Shown here: piece after piece, positions 18,320 through 27,231 of the stretch
Layout of the letters: each line of letters opens with the position of its first letter
How positions within the stretch are numbered: the stretch's first letter is position 1
Origin: Pseudomonas sp. UFMG81
GTDB taxonomy: Bacteria; Pseudomonadota; Gammaproteobacteria; Pseudomonadales; Pseudomonadaceae
Assembly (NCBI RefSeq): GCF_015354575.1
Contig: NZ_JACAFQ010000003.1
Span: 206,776-270,775 of the forward strand
Direction of reading: 5' to 3'
DNA: 64,000 nt
Translations under genes and position numbers: made by a program
The notes under the pieces: generated by a model
What the model was told of the DNA's origin: nothing
The model's input: only the letters and a program-made list of their open reading frames with translations
Database searches by the model: none

Positions 18320-19122
18320 AGCTGATGTTGGCCGAGCCGTTCAAGCGCCTGTGGGCCGGGCGTGACCCGTTCGACGCCGTCGAGCAATTGCAGGGCGAGG
18401 TGTACCGCGAGCTGGAAGGCCGCCGCACGCTGCGCACCGAGGTCGATGGCGAAGGTTTCTTCGTCAAGATCCACCGCGGCATTGGCTGGGGCGAGATCTT
18501 CAAGAACCTGTTCAGCGCCAAGCTGCCGGTGCTCGGTGCCGGCCAGGAATGGCGGGCCATCCAGCGCCTGCACGAAGTCGGTGTGCCGACCATGACCGCA
18601 GTCGCCTACGGCGAGCGCGGCGGCAACCCGGCCAGCCAGCATTCGTTCATCGTCACCGAAGAGCTGGCGCCGACCATCAGCCTGGAAGACTTCAGCCTCG
18701 ACTGGGTTCGCCAGCCGCCCGAGCCACGCCTCAAGCGCGCGCTGATCGCCGAAGTGGCGAAGATGACCGGCGGCATGCACCGCGCCGGGGTGAACCACCG
18801 CGACTGCTACATCTGCCACTTCCTGCTGCACACCGACCGGCCAGTGACGCCGGAAGATTTCAAACTGTCGGTGATCGACCTGCACCGGGCGCAGACCCGG
18901 GCCAGAATCACCCGACGCTGGCGCGACAAGGACTTGGCCGCGCTGTATTTCTCGGCACTGGATATCGGCCTGACCCGCCGTGACAAGCTGCGCTTCCTGC
19001 GCGGTTACTTCCAGCGCCCGCTGCGTGACGTGTTCAAGGAAGAGGCCGCACTGCTCGCCTGGCTCGAGCGCAAGGCGCAGAAACTCTATGAACGCAAGCA
19101 ACGCTATGGGGATGCGCTCTGA
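18316..19122 (+). CDS. waaP: LPS core heptose(I) kinase WaaP
   Basis: Phosphorylates heptose I of the inner core; in P. aeruginosa the homologue is essential. 268 residues of the WaaP/RfaP kinase family. The kinase-like motifs are FVKIHRGIGWGEIFKNL (ATP-binding Lys), FIVTEELAPTISLEDF (hinge), NHRDCYICHFLL (catalytic loop) and VIDLHRAQ (metal-binding Asp). It overlaps waaG by four bases and the next gene by one. Confidence 0.96.
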   Translation: MKLMLAEPFKRLWAGRDPFDAVEQLQGEVYRELEGRRTLRTEVDGEGFFVKIHRGIGWGEIFKNLFSAKLPVLGAGQEWRAIQRLHEVGVPTMTAVAYGERGGNPASQHSFIVTEELAPTISLEDFSLDWVRQPPEPRLKRALIAEVAKMTGGMHRAGVNHRDCYICHFLLHTDRPVTPEDFKLSVIDLHRAQTRARITRRWRDKDLAALYFSALDIGLTRRDKLRFLRGYFQRPLRDVFKEEAALLAWLERKAQKLYERKQRYGDAL

Positions 19123-19856
19123 TGGCGGGTTGGACACTGGCGCCGGGCTACGAAAAGCTGGCGGCGGATTTTGGCAGTTTGCAGGCAGTCTTCGCCCTGC
19201 AAGGGGAACACCTGACCCGCGACCCGCTCAGCGAGGTCATTCGCGTGCAGCGCGACGGCGTCTGGTACTACGTCAAGCGCTACACCGGCGCCGGCAAGCA
19301 CATGCGCCGCTTCCTCGGCCGGCCGCGGATCAAGGCCGAATGGCAGAACCTCAAGCAGTTCGCCAAGTGGGGGATCCCCACCGCCGAAGTGGTGGCCTGG
19401 GGCCTGGAGCGCAACGGCTTGTCGTTCGGCCGTGGCGCGATGATCACCCGTGAGCTGCCGCGCACCGAAGACCTGTCGGCACTGGTCGACAACAACGACC
19501 CACGCCTGCGTGACCGCGCCTGGGTCGACCATGTCAGCCGCCAGCTCGCCCGGCATACCCGGGTGATGCACGATCACCACTTTGCCCATAACGACCTGAA
19601 GTGGCGCAACCTGCTGGTGGACGATGAGGGCACGCTGTTCTTCATCGACTGCCCGACCGGCGACTTCTGGCGCGGCTTCATGCTGCGCCACCGGCTGATC
19701 AAGGACCTGGCGTGCCTGGACAAGGTCGCCAAGTATCACCTGTCGGCGACCCAGCGCCTGCGCTTCTACCTGCAATACCGTCGGCACGACCGCCTGAGCG
19801 CCCGCGACAAGCGGCGCATTCGCCAGGTGCTGGGCTTTTTCGAGGGAAGGGAATGA
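19122..19856 (+). CDS. LPS core kinase-like protein (InaA/WaaP family), first of three
   Basis: 244 residues with eukaryotic-kinase-like motifs: YVKRYTGAGKHMRRF (ATP site), HNDLKWRNLLVDDEG (catalytic loop) and FFIDCPTGDF (here DCP in place of the usual D-x-H/D). The place after waaP matches the position of PA5008-type genes in P. aeruginosa, which are thought to phosphorylate or decorate the core. Substrate is not known. It shares ATGA with the next gene. Its start codon A overlaps the waaP stop, so translation is probably coupled. Confidence 0.88.
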   Translation: MAGWTLAPGYEKLAADFGSLQAVFALQGEHLTRDPLSEVIRVQRDGVWYYVKRYTGAGKHMRRFLGRPRIKAEWQNLKQFAKWGIPTAEVVAWGLERNGLSFGRGAMITRELPRTEDLSALVDNNDPRLRDRAWVDHVSRQLARHTRVMHDHHFAHNDLKWRNLLVDDEGTLFFIDCPTGDFWRGFMLRHRLIKDLACLDKVAKYHLSATQRLRFYLQYRRHDRLSARDKRRIRQVLGFFEGRE

Positions 19857-20605
19857 CCGATTACCTGGCCAGCGCCGACCAGGCGCTGCTCAAGCGCCAT
19901 GGCCTGGGCGATTTCGACGCCCTGTGGGCCGTGCAGCTCGACGCCGTGGATGAACCCAACACCGGCCGTGGCGGCTGGAGCAGCGTGTTCCGCCTGGAGC
20001 TGGAGGGCAAGGGCTTCTACCTCAAGCGGCAAAGTGACTACTTCACCCGCAGCTTGCAGCGCCCGTTCGGCGAGCCGACCTTCGCCCGCGAGTTCCGTAA
20101 TATCAGCCGCTACCAGAAACTCGCCATCCCAGCCTTGCAGGCGGTGTTCTATGGGGAGCGCAAGCAGGCTGGCGAGCACCGCGCGATCCTGATGACCCGC
20201 GCCCTCGACGACTGGCGCGACCTGGAGCAGTGCCTGGAGCAGTGGCCGCAACTGGAGCCGGCGCAGCGCCAGGGCATCCTGCACGCCTGTGGGCAACTGG
20301 CCCGCACCCTGCACGGCGCCGGGCAGATGCACGGTTGCTTCTACCCCAAGCACATCTTCCTGCGCGAGCGCCGCGAAGGCTGGCAGGCGCAGTTGATCGA
20401 CCTGGAAAAGACCCGCCCGCTGTTGTTCGGCATGCGCGACCGGGTCAAGGACCTGGAGCCGCTGCTGCGCCGTGCCCGTGCCTGGAGCGAGGCCGAGGTG
20501 CGCGAGCTGCTGGGTGCCTACCTGCAACAACCGGTGGACAGCCCGCAGGTGTCCGCCTGGCTGCAACGCCTGACGCAACGCCGTCGTCACAAAGAGGCCC
20601 GCTGA
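19853..20605 (+). CDS. LPS core kinase-like protein (InaA family), second of three
   Basis: 250 residues. I chose the ATG at 19853 because it overlaps the previous stop as ATGA and gives the start MTDYLASADQALLKRHGLGD; a longer frame upstream lies inside the preceding gene. The motifs are GFYLKRQSDYFTRSL, MTRALDDWRDLEQ, HGCFYPKHIFLRER in the catalytic-loop position (Cys and Tyr replace the usual D-x-K/H pattern) and LIDLEKTRP. This corresponds to PA5007-type lipopolysaccharide kinases. The altered catalytic loop may mean weak or different activity. Confidence 0.88.
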   Translation: MTDYLASADQALLKRHGLGDFDALWAVQLDAVDEPNTGRGGWSSVFRLELEGKGFYLKRQSDYFTRSLQRPFGEPTFAREFRNISRYQKLAIPALQAVFYGERKQAGEHRAILMTRALDDWRDLEQCLEQWPQLEPAQRQGILHACGQLARTLHGAGQMHGCFYPKHIFLRERREGWQAQLIDLEKTRPLLFGMRDRVKDLEPLLRRARAWSEAEVRELLGAYLQQPVDSPQVSAWLQRLTQRRRHKEAR

Positions 20606-22047
20606 TGCGTTTGTCCGAACTCAAGGACGCCGGGCGCAGCCCGTCGTTACCGCTGACCGTCACCCTGGCCGACGCCGCCGGCGTGGCCGACCTGCAACTA
20701 CTCAGCCTGCTGCGCGTGCTGCCCGGCCAGCGCTATGTGGGCGCCGGCATCTGGCGTGGCACCCCGGTGCTGGCCAAGCTGCTGGTGGGTGGCAGTGCCG
20801 CCCGTCACTTCCAGCGCGAGCTGGACGGCGTGCGCCTGCTGGCCGAACAGGGCCTGACCACGCCGCGCCTGCTGGCCGATGGTTTGAAGGAAGGCGAGGG
20901 TGGCTGGCTGCTGTTCGAGTTCCTTGAAAACGCCGAAAGCCTGGCCGACGCCTGGGCCGAGGTGGAGCACCTGCCGATGCTCGCCGACGAGCAGCACCTG
21001 GTGCTCGGCGAGGCGCTGACGGCGGTGGCGCAGATGCACGCCAAGGGCCTGTGGCAGGCAGACCTGCACCTGGACAACCTGCTGCGCCAGGGCGGCCAGG
21101 TCTACCTGATCGACGGTGGCGGGATCAAGGCCGAGACCCCCGGCCAACAGCTGTCGCGCCAGCGCGTGCTGGAAAACCTCGGGGTGCTGTTCGCCCAGTT
21201 GCCCAAGCGCCTGGAGCCGTTCATCGAAGAGGCGTTGGTGCATTACCTGATGGCCAATGCCGAGCATGCGCTGCCGCTGGAAGCGCTGCTCAAGCAGGTG
21301 GACAAGGTGCGCAGCTGGCGCCTGAATGACTACCTGGACAAGGCTGGGCGCGAGTGCACGCTGTTCAGCGTTGAGCGCAGCCTGTCGGGGTTGCGCGCGA
21401 TCCCGCGTGGCGAGGTTGCGGCCATGCTGCCGGTGCTGGAGCAGGCCGATGCGCTGATCGACCAGGGCCACCTGTACAAAACCGGCGGTGCGGCCAGCGT
21501 GGCGCGCATCGAGGTTGGCGGCCGGCCGCTGGTGCTCAAGCGCTACAACATCAAGAACACCGCCCATTGGTTCAAGCGTTTCTGGCGGCCGAGCCGGGCC
21601 TGGCATTCGTGGATCGAGGGCCACCGCCTGGGGTTCCTCGACATCGCCACGCCGCGCCCGCTGGCGGTGCTGGAAACCCGCACCCTGGGCCTGCGCAACC
21701 GCGCCTACCTGGTCACCGAGTACATCGATGGGCCAGACCTGGCCGCCTGCTTTGCGCCCTTCGTGGACAGTGGCGAGGCGCCGGATGAGCAGGTCGAGGC
21801 GCTGATTCGGCTGATGCAGCAGTTGATCCGCGAGCGCATCAGCCACGGCGACTTCAAGGGCCACAACCTGTTCTGGGACAACGGCCGCTGGTCGCTGATC
21901 GACCTCGACGCCATGTGCCAGCACGCCACCCAGCTCAGCTTCGCCCCGGCCTTCGCCCGTGACCGGGCGCGGTTGTTGCGCAACTGGCCGCGCAGCAGTG
22001 CGTTGTATCAGCGGTTGGATCAGGTGCTGCCGCGGCTGGCGGATTAA
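20605..22047 (+). CDS. Double kinase-fold LPS-locus protein, third of three
   Basis: 480 residues from the ATG at 20605 (MRLSELKDAGRSPSLPL), which overlaps the preceding stop. Two kinase-like catalytic loops are present: LWQADLHLDNLL with VYLIDGGGIK in the N-terminal half (about 155-175) and ISHGDFKGHNLFW with WSLIDLDAMC in the C-terminal half (about 410-435). It therefore looks like two fused kinase domains. It occupies the PA5006-like position at the end of the waa operon. A role in core phosphorylation or assembly is inferred from context only. Confidence 0.87.
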   Translation: MRLSELKDAGRSPSLPLTVTLADAAGVADLQLLSLLRVLPGQRYVGAGIWRGTPVLAKLLVGGSAARHFQRELDGVRLLAEQGLTTPRLLADGLKEGEGGWLLFEFLENAESLADAWAEVEHLPMLADEQHLVLGEALTAVAQMHAKGLWQADLHLDNLLRQGGQVYLIDGGGIKAETPGQQLSRQRVLENLGVLFAQLPKRLEPFIEEALVHYLMANAEHALPLEALLKQVDKVRSWRLNDYLDKAGRECTLFSVERSLSGLRAIPRGEVAAMLPVLEQADALIDQGHLYKTGGAASVARIEVGGRPLVLKRYNIKNTAHWFKRFWRPSRAWHSWIEGHRLGFLDIATPRPLAVLETRTLGLRNRAYLVTEYIDGPDLAACFAPFVDSGEAPDEQVEALIRLMQQLIRERISHGDFKGHNLFWDNGRWSLIDLDAMCQHATQLSFAPAFARDRARLLRNWPRSSALYQRLDQVLPRLAD

Positions 22048-22075
22048 CCGTTGCCGGTATGTGCTGGCTTTACTG

Positions 22076-22165
22076 GCCTCATCGCTGGCAAGCCAGCTCC
22101 CACAGGAACGGCGTTGTCCTTTAGGCTGGCACGGTTCCTGTGGGAGCCGGCTTGCCGGCGATGCA
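22076..22165. repeat. Inverted pair of REP elements after the waa operon
   Basis: ggcctcatcgctggcaagcc...cccacagg and the inverse cctgtgggagccggcttgcc...gatg. This subtype, with ctggcaagccagctcccacag, is seen again at the right edge of the window. It forms the only clear structure between the convergent ends here. Confidence 0.85.
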
Positions 22166-22216
22166 GGCGCCGCAATAAAGGGCACTGAACTCGCCTGTGG
22201 GTAATATGCCCTGCCC

Positions 22217-22393
22217 CTAACGCCGCCAGAACCCACTCAGGCCGAGCACGGCCGAAGCCCCCAGCCCGGCCCAGGCCAGCGCATCCCAGACCCCATCACC
22301 GAGCAGCGCGGCGAACAGCCCGGCGATGCTCAGCAGCGCTACCACGGCCGGCCAGGCGAAGATCCGGCGGGTGCTTTGCGACCTGTGGCTCAT
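22217..22393 (-). CDS. Small membrane protein linked to the PepSY gene
   Basis: 58 residues from the ATG at 22393 (MSHRSQSTRRIFAWPAVVAL), ending WRR. Two hydrophobic stretches (about 12-30 and 36-52) suggest two membrane helices with a basic N-terminus. Its ATG overlaps the stop of the PepSY gene as ATGA, so it is translated after it. Small proteins of this kind often accompany PepSY membrane proteins in siderophore-receptor loci; the function is unknown. Confidence 0.75.
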   Translation of the reverse strand: MSHRSQSTRRIFAWPAVVALLSIAGLFAALLGDGVWDALAWAGLGASAVLGLSGFWRR

Positions 22394-23505
22394 GCCCGTG
22401 CCTCCTTGGATTTACGCTGCTTGCCCCACCACAGGTACAGGCCGCTGCCGAGCACGATGATGGTCAGCACGTCGAGCACGGCCCAGAGGATCTGCATCGG
22501 CCGCCCGCCGTAGTCGCCGAAGTGCAACGGTTGCGACAGGCCCATGGCATCCATGTACCAGGGGCGCTCGCCAACGGCGGTCACCTGGAGCGTGCGAGCG
22601 TCGATCAGCACCGGGGTGAACAGGTGCGAGGTCAGGGGCGTGGCGCCGTTCATGAACACCGCGTAGTGGTGCTCGCTGGAGAAGCGGGTGCCGGGGAAAG
22701 CGATGAAGTCCGGGCGCATACCGGGTGCGGCCTGTTCGGCAATTTTCAGCAGATCGGTGGCGGGGGCGCGCTCGGTGAGCGCCGGGGCATCGCGGTAGGG
22801 GGCGACCATGGCCGCCAGGCTGTCGTTGCGCCAGGCGGCGATCACCAGGTCGGACAGTGCGCTGATCACCCCGGTGACGCCGACCACCAGCGCCCAGCTG
22901 AGGGTGACCACGCCAATCAAGTTGTGCAGGTCGAGCCAGCGCAACCGGCGCGACTTGTCGTGGCGCACCGTGGCGAACTTCAGGCGGCGCATGAACGGCG
23001 CATAGAGCACGGTACCGGAGACGATCGCCACCACGAACAGCAGGCCCATGAAGGCCAGCAGCAGCTTGCCCGGCAAGCCGGCGAGCATGTCCACGTGCAG
23101 GCGCAGCATGAGCATCATGAAGCCACCGTTGGCCGCCGGCATCGCCACCGCCTCACCGGTGCGGGCGTCGAGCATGAAGGTGTGCGAGTCGTTCGGGTCG
23201 GTGCCGGCGGTGGCGGCGGTAATGGCGACCACGCCGTTGGGTTCGTCCTTCTCCCAGCCGAAGTACTGCATCACCTCGCCGGGGCGATGCTGCTCGGCCT
23301 TGATCACCAGCTGTTGCAGGTCCAGATGCGGGGTGCCGGCGGGCATTTCACGCAGTTCGGGCGCTTCGCCCAGCAGGTGTTCGATTTCGTGGTGGAAGAT
23401 CAGGGGCAGGCCGGTGAGGGCCAGCAGGAGCATGAAGAGGGTGCAGATGAGGCTGGTCCAGGTGTGGACGAAGGACCAGCGGCGGATGGTTTGGCTTTTC
23501 ATCAC
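22390..23505 (-). CDS. PepSY-associated TM-helix protein (probable inner-membrane ferrisiderophore reductase type)
   Basis: 371 residues. The N-terminal helix region contains FVHTWTSLICTLFMLLLALTGLPLIFHHEIEHLL, followed by PepSY-like periplasmic segments (VVAITAATAGTDPNDSHTFMLD) and three further membrane helices (about 140-165, 185-215, 335-360). Conserved His residues in the helices (HTW, HHEIEH, LHVDM, LHNLIG) could bind haem, as in related reductases such as FpvG- and FoxB-type proteins. It lies downstream of a TonB receptor on the same strand, which supports a role in releasing iron from the siderophore. Confidence 0.88.
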   Translation of the reverse strand: MMKSQTIRRWSFVHTWTSLICTLFMLLLALTGLPLIFHHEIEHLLGEAPELREMPAGTPHLDLQQLVIKAEQHRPGEVMQYFGWEKDEPNGVVAITAATAGTDPNDSHTFMLDARTGEAVAMPAANGGFMMLMLRLHVDMLAGLPGKLLLAFMGLLFVVAIVSGTVLYAPFMRRLKFATVRHDKSRRLRWLDLHNLIGVVTLSWALVVGVTGVISALSDLVIAAWRNDSLAAMVAPYRDAPALTERAPATDLLKIAEQAAPGMRPDFIAFPGTRFSSEHHYAVFMNGATPLTSHLFTPVLIDARTLQVTAVGERPWYMDAMGLSQPLHFGDYGGRPMQILWAVLDVLTIIVLGSGLYLWWGKQRKSKEARA

Positions 23506-23531
23506 GGTACCGTTTTCGTCTGTTGGACGTT

Positions 23532-23633
23532 GGGGCTGCTGTGCAGCCCATCGCGGGACAAGCCCGCTCCTACAGGTGTTGCGCTTTACCTGTAGGAGCG
23601 GGCTTGTCCCGCGATGGGCCGCGCAGCGGCCCC
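23532..23633. repeat. Inverted pair of REP elements
   Basis: ggggctgctgtgcagcccatcgcgg...ctcctacaggt and its inverse tgtaggagcgggcttgtccc...gcggcccc, lying between the PepSY gene and the end of the TonB receptor gene. Confidence 0.9.
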
Positions 23634-23639
23634 GGTCAC

Positions 23640-26072
23640 TCAGAACTTGTAGGTGGCGCTGGCGACAACGCTGCGCTGGTCGCCGTAGTAGCAGTAGTAG
23701 CCGTCGCAGGTCGAGATGTAGTCCTTGTTCAGCAGGTTGGTGGCATTGATCGCCACCGAGGCGCCCTTGAGGCTGTTGTCCAGGCGGCCCAGGTCATAGT
23801 GCACGGCGGCATCGAACACGGTGTAGGCCTTGGCCTTGCCGAGCCAGGTGTTGTCCTGGTTGCCGTAGGTGTTGCCGGTGTAGCGCGCGCCCAGCCCGAT
23901 ACCGAAGCCATCGAGCACGCCGGTGTGCCAGGTGTAGTCGGTCCACAGCGAGGCTTGCTGGTTAGGCATCAGTTGCAGGCGGTTGCCTTTGTACTGGCCG
24001 TCCTGCACTTCGGACTTGGCCAGGGTGTAGGCGGCAATCACTTTCAGGTTTTCGGTCACATCGGAAACGGCTTCAAGCTCCAGGCCACGCACCTTCACCT
24101 CGCCGGTCTGGCTGGTGACTGCCACGCCGCCTTGGTTGCTGGTGACCGAGACGTTCTTCTGGGTCAGGTCATACACCGCGGCAGACAGTAGGGTGTTGGA
24201 GCCCGGTGGTTGGTACTTGATGCCCAGCTCCCATTGCTGGCCTTCGGTTGGCTTGAAGGTCTTGGTGGGGTCTGCGTCCGCGCCGCTGGCCGGCTGGAAG
24301 GACTCGGCGTAGGACAGGTAGGGCACGAAACCGGAATCGAAGACGTAGCTGATCGCCGCGTTGCCGCTGAACTTGCTGTCACGCTGGGTGTTGGTGGCAT
24401 CGCCTTTGTTGAAGAACTTGGTGCCGGTGTGCACCCAGTCCTCGCGCCCACCCAGGGTCAGGCGCCAGTTGTCGAGGGCCATCTGGTCCTGGAGGTAGAC
24501 GCCGGTCTGCGTGGTTTTCTGGTCGTAGTCATAGAACGCCGTGGAGCGGTCCGGGCGGGTGATCGGCAGGCCGTACACGGGGTTGACGGCATTGGTGGGC
24601 GGTACGTTGAAGCCGAAGATCGACAGGTAGTTGTGGTTGGTGCGCTGGTGGTCCAGGCCGATCAGCACGGTATGGCTGATGGCGCCGGTGGAGAAGTCGG
24701 CCTGGAAATTGTTGTCGACCGCGAACTGGCTGATGTCTTCATCGACGTTGGTGGACATGCGGCTGACCGTGCCATCGGCCTGCACCGGCCCGCCGGGCTC
24801 GTAGTAGGCGCCGGGGGTAATGGTCTGGAAGGCCAGGTCCGACTTGGTGTAACGCAGGTTCTGACGGAACTGCCAGACATCGTTGAAGCGATGCTCGAAG
24901 GCGTAGCCCAGCGCGTAGTAGGTGCGGTCGTAGAACTCGTAGTCCGGGTCACCGAGGTTCTTGTGGTGCGAGATCTTGCCGAACGGCATGTCGATCTTGG
25001 TGCCCTGGATCGGCCGGAACTGGCTGGTGGCGCCGGTATCGTCGCGGGTGAACTGGCTGAGGAAGGTCAGCTTGGTGTCTTCGTCGATGTTCCAGGTCAG
25101 GCTTGGGGCGATGTTGTAGCGTTTGTCGTCGATATGGTCGATCTGGGTGCCGCCATCGCGAACCACGCCACTGAGGCTGTAGAGGAACTGGCCTTGTTCG
25201 TCGATCTTGCCGGTGCTGGCGAAGTTGATCTGGCGATGGTTGTCGCTGCCGTACTGCACCTCGATTTCATGGGCGCTTTCGGCTTGCGGGCGGCGGCTGA
25301 CCATGTCCAGCAGGCCACCGGGCGGGGTCTGGCCATAGATCGACGAGGCCGGGCCGCGCAGCAGCGCCAGGCGGTCGAGGTTCCAGGTTTCGGCTTTGGG
25401 GTTGACGTACACGCCGCGGGGCAGCGGCAGGCCGTCGAGGAACTGGGTGGGTTCGAAGCCGCGCACGCGCATCCAGTCGTAGCGGGTGTCGCTGCCGTAG
25501 CTGGACGAGACGATGCCGGGCATGTACTTCACGGCGTCATCGAGGCTGTGTACGCCACGGTCGCTCATCTGCTGGCGGGTGGCGACGGAGATGGAGCGGG
25601 GCACTTCGACCAGGGCGGTGTCGGTCTTGGTGCCGGCGGCGGTGCGTTTGGCGACGTAGCCGTCCACCGGGCCCCAGGCGCTTTCGCTGTCGCTGGCGGC
25701 GTTGATGTTGGTTTCCGGCAGGGTCAGGCCGCCATCGGCGGCCAGGACCAGGCTGTAGCTGCCAGCGCTGCTCTGTTGCAGTTGCAGGCCGGTGCCACGC
25801 AGCGCGGCCTGCAAGGCGCCGACGGCGTTGAACTGGCCGTTGACCGGGGCCGAGGTGCGCCCGCTGGCCAGGCTCGGGTCCAGCGCAAGGGTGATGCCGG
25901 CCTGGCTGGCGATCTGGTTCAGGGTGCTGGCCAGGGGGGCGCTGGGCAGCGCGTAGCTGCGCATGGCCGATTGCTCGGCAGCGAACAGGGCAGGGCTGGC
26001 CAACGGCGTGGCCAGGCCGATGGCCAGGGCCATCAGGCTGGGGCGAAGCAAGGCATCAACAGCGCGGGACAT
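23640..26072 (-). CDS. TonB-dependent siderophore receptor with STN signalling domain
   Basis: Outer-membrane ferric-siderophore transporter. 810 residues from the ATG at 26072, chosen for GAGGAG seven bases upstream and the signal peptide that follows (MSRAVDALLRPSLMALAIGL to ALFAAEQ). Next comes an STN domain (YALPSAPLASTLNQIASQAG), the plug (VPRSISVATRQQMSDRGVHS, VRGFEPTQFLDGLPLP) and a 22-strand barrel ending in ...ATYKF with the terminal Phe. STN domains contact FecR-type anti-sigma factors, and fecR and fecI genes lie just upstream. It belongs to the ferrichrome/hydroxamate receptor family; the ligand cannot be fixed from sequence. Confidence 0.95.
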   Translation of the reverse strand: MSRAVDALLRPSLMALAIGLATPLASPALFAAEQSAMRSYALPSAPLASTLNQIASQAGITLALDPSLASGRTSAPVNGQFNAVGALQAALRGTGLQLQQSSAGSYSLVLAADGGLTLPETNINAASDSESAWGPVDGYVAKRTAAGTKTDTALVEVPRSISVATRQQMSDRGVHSLDDAVKYMPGIVSSSYGSDTRYDWMRVRGFEPTQFLDGLPLPRGVYVNPKAETWNLDRLALLRGPASSIYGQTPPGGLLDMVSRRPQAESAHEIEVQYGSDNHRQINFASTGKIDEQGQFLYSLSGVVRDGGTQIDHIDDKRYNIAPSLTWNIDEDTKLTFLSQFTRDDTGATSQFRPIQGTKIDMPFGKISHHKNLGDPDYEFYDRTYYALGYAFEHRFNDVWQFRQNLRYTKSDLAFQTITPGAYYEPGGPVQADGTVSRMSTNVDEDISQFAVDNNFQADFSTGAISHTVLIGLDHQRTNHNYLSIFGFNVPPTNAVNPVYGLPITRPDRSTAFYDYDQKTTQTGVYLQDQMALDNWRLTLGGREDWVHTGTKFFNKGDATNTQRDSKFSGNAAISYVFDSGFVPYLSYAESFQPASGADADPTKTFKPTEGQQWELGIKYQPPGSNTLLSAAVYDLTQKNVSVTSNQGGVAVTSQTGEVKVRGLELEAVSDVTENLKVIAAYTLAKSEVQDGQYKGNRLQLMPNQQASLWTDYTWHTGVLDGFGIGLGARYTGNTYGNQDNTWLGKAKAYTVFDAAVHYDLGRLDNSLKGASVAINATNLLNKDYISTCDGYYCYYGDQRSVVASATYKF

Positions 26073-26146
26073 GCAGCGGCTCCTCGACGGATATGTGCTA
26101 ATTGCTTCCTTGCCGAGCGAGATTGGGAAAGTGACAGGGGCGTTGC

Positions 26147-26155
26147 AAAAAAAAA
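26147..26155 (-). promoter_or_regulatory. Homopolymer run (nine A/T) in the receptor upstream region
   Basis: Nine A on the plus strand, 75-83 bases before the receptor start codon, in the gap to fecR where the FecI-type promoter is expected. Such runs can slip during replication and change promoter spacing. I cannot see a confident ECF promoter motif. Confidence 0.35.
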
Positions 26156-26219
26156 TGTGAATTGTTTGCTGTGCGTATGGGCGTATCGGGAGTGCTGTAC
26201 TCGCATCCACACTATGACC

Positions 26220-26265
26220 TGGGGCCGCTTTGCGGCCCTTCGCGACACAAGGCCGCTCCTACAGG
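26220..26265. repeat. Single REP element
   Basis: ggggccgctttgcggccc...ggccgctcctacagg, with no facing partner. It lies between the fecR end and the receptor promoter region. Confidence 0.85.
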
Positions 26266-26286
26266 TGACGAGCTCTCACCGTGGTG

Positions 26287-27231
26287 CTACTTGGCGCTGA
26301 CGGTCACCCACCATTGCGTGTGGCGTTCGATCTTCACCGGCAGGGCTGGCAGCAGCGAGGCCAGCGCCAGGTCGGTGTCGGTCAGCGGGAAGCTGCCACT
26401 CACGCGCAGGTCGGCGACCTCGTCGGCCACGCCCAGGTGGCCGCTGCGGTACTCGCCGAGCCTGGCCACCAGGTCGGCCAGGCGCACGTTGTCGACAACC
26501 AGCATGCCGCGGGTCCAGGCGTCGGCACCGACCGCCACCGGGCCCAGGGGCCCCAGGCCATTGGTGTTCATCAAGACCTGCTGGCCTTCGCGCAGCACCT
26601 GCTCATCGCCGCTATTCAGGGGTTTGGCCGCGACCGACGACTGCAGTACTTCCAGGCGTGTGCCCGTGGCCTCGCGGCTGACCAGGAACCGTGTGCCCAG
26701 CGGGCGCAGGCGGCCATCCTCGGTACGCACCAGCAGTGGGCGGCTGTCTTCGTGGCCGGTTTCCACCGAGATCTCGCCTTGGTGCAGGGTGATCAGCCGT
26801 TGCTCGCCCTTGAAGTCGATGTCCACTGCGGTATGGCTGTTGAGGCTCAGCAGCGTGCCGTCTTCCAGGCGCAGGGTGCGCAGCTCGCCGGTGGCGGTGC
26901 GCTGGTCGGCCAGCCAGTAGTTCGGTGCCAGCGAGGGGACGCCGGCCCAGGCCAGCAGGCCGCCGATCAGCAGCATGCCGGCCAGGCCACCGAGCTGGCG
27001 ACGCAGGCCGACCCGCGACTGCATCAGGGCATGGCGTGCGGGGCCGGCGGCGGTGCTGACGCGTTGGTCGAGCAGGCCCAGTTGCAGCCAGGCGCGGGCA
27101 TGTTCCTCGTCGGCGGCGTGCCAGCGCATGAACTCGTTGCGTTCGTCCGTGCTGCCGCTGCCTTCGTCCAGGCACAGCTTCCAGGCGATGGCCGCTTCCA
27201 GTACGGCGCTGGACACCGGTGCGTGGCTCAT
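26287..27231 (-). CDS. FecR-family anti-sigma factor
   Basis: 314 residues from the ATG at 27231 (MSHAPVSSAVLEAAIAWKLC), which overlaps the sigma-factor stop. The N-terminal cytoplasmic region has the FecR_N/DUF4880 pattern (AAIAWKLCLDEG, FMRWHAADEEHARAWLQL). One membrane helix follows (LGGLAGMLLIGGLLAWAG), then the periplasmic FecR domain (TLRLEDGTLLSLNSHTAVDI, LITLHQGEISVETG) and the C-terminal STN-like part. It passes the receptor signal to the sigma factor in cell-surface signalling. Confidence 0.95.
   Translation of the reverse strand: MSHAPVSSAVLEAAIAWKLCLDEGSGSTDERNEFMRWHAADEEHARAWLQLGLLDQRVSTAAGPARHALMQSRVGLRRQLGGLAGMLLIGGLLAWAGVPSLAPNYWLADQRTATGELRTLRLEDGTLLSLNSHTAVDIDFKGEQRLITLHQGEISVETGHEDSRPLLVRTEDGRLRPLGTRFLVSREATGTRLEVLQSSVAAKPLNSGDEQVLREGQQVLMNTNGLGPLGPVAVGADAWTRGMLVVDNVRLADLVARLGEYRSGHLGVADEVADLRVSGSFPLTDTDLALASLLPALPVKIERHTQWWVTVSAK

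Noticed and set aside
26073..26210. Longer start for the TonB receptor
   Set aside because: The extra 46 residues precede a good ribosome-binding site and signal peptide, which mark 26072 as the start.
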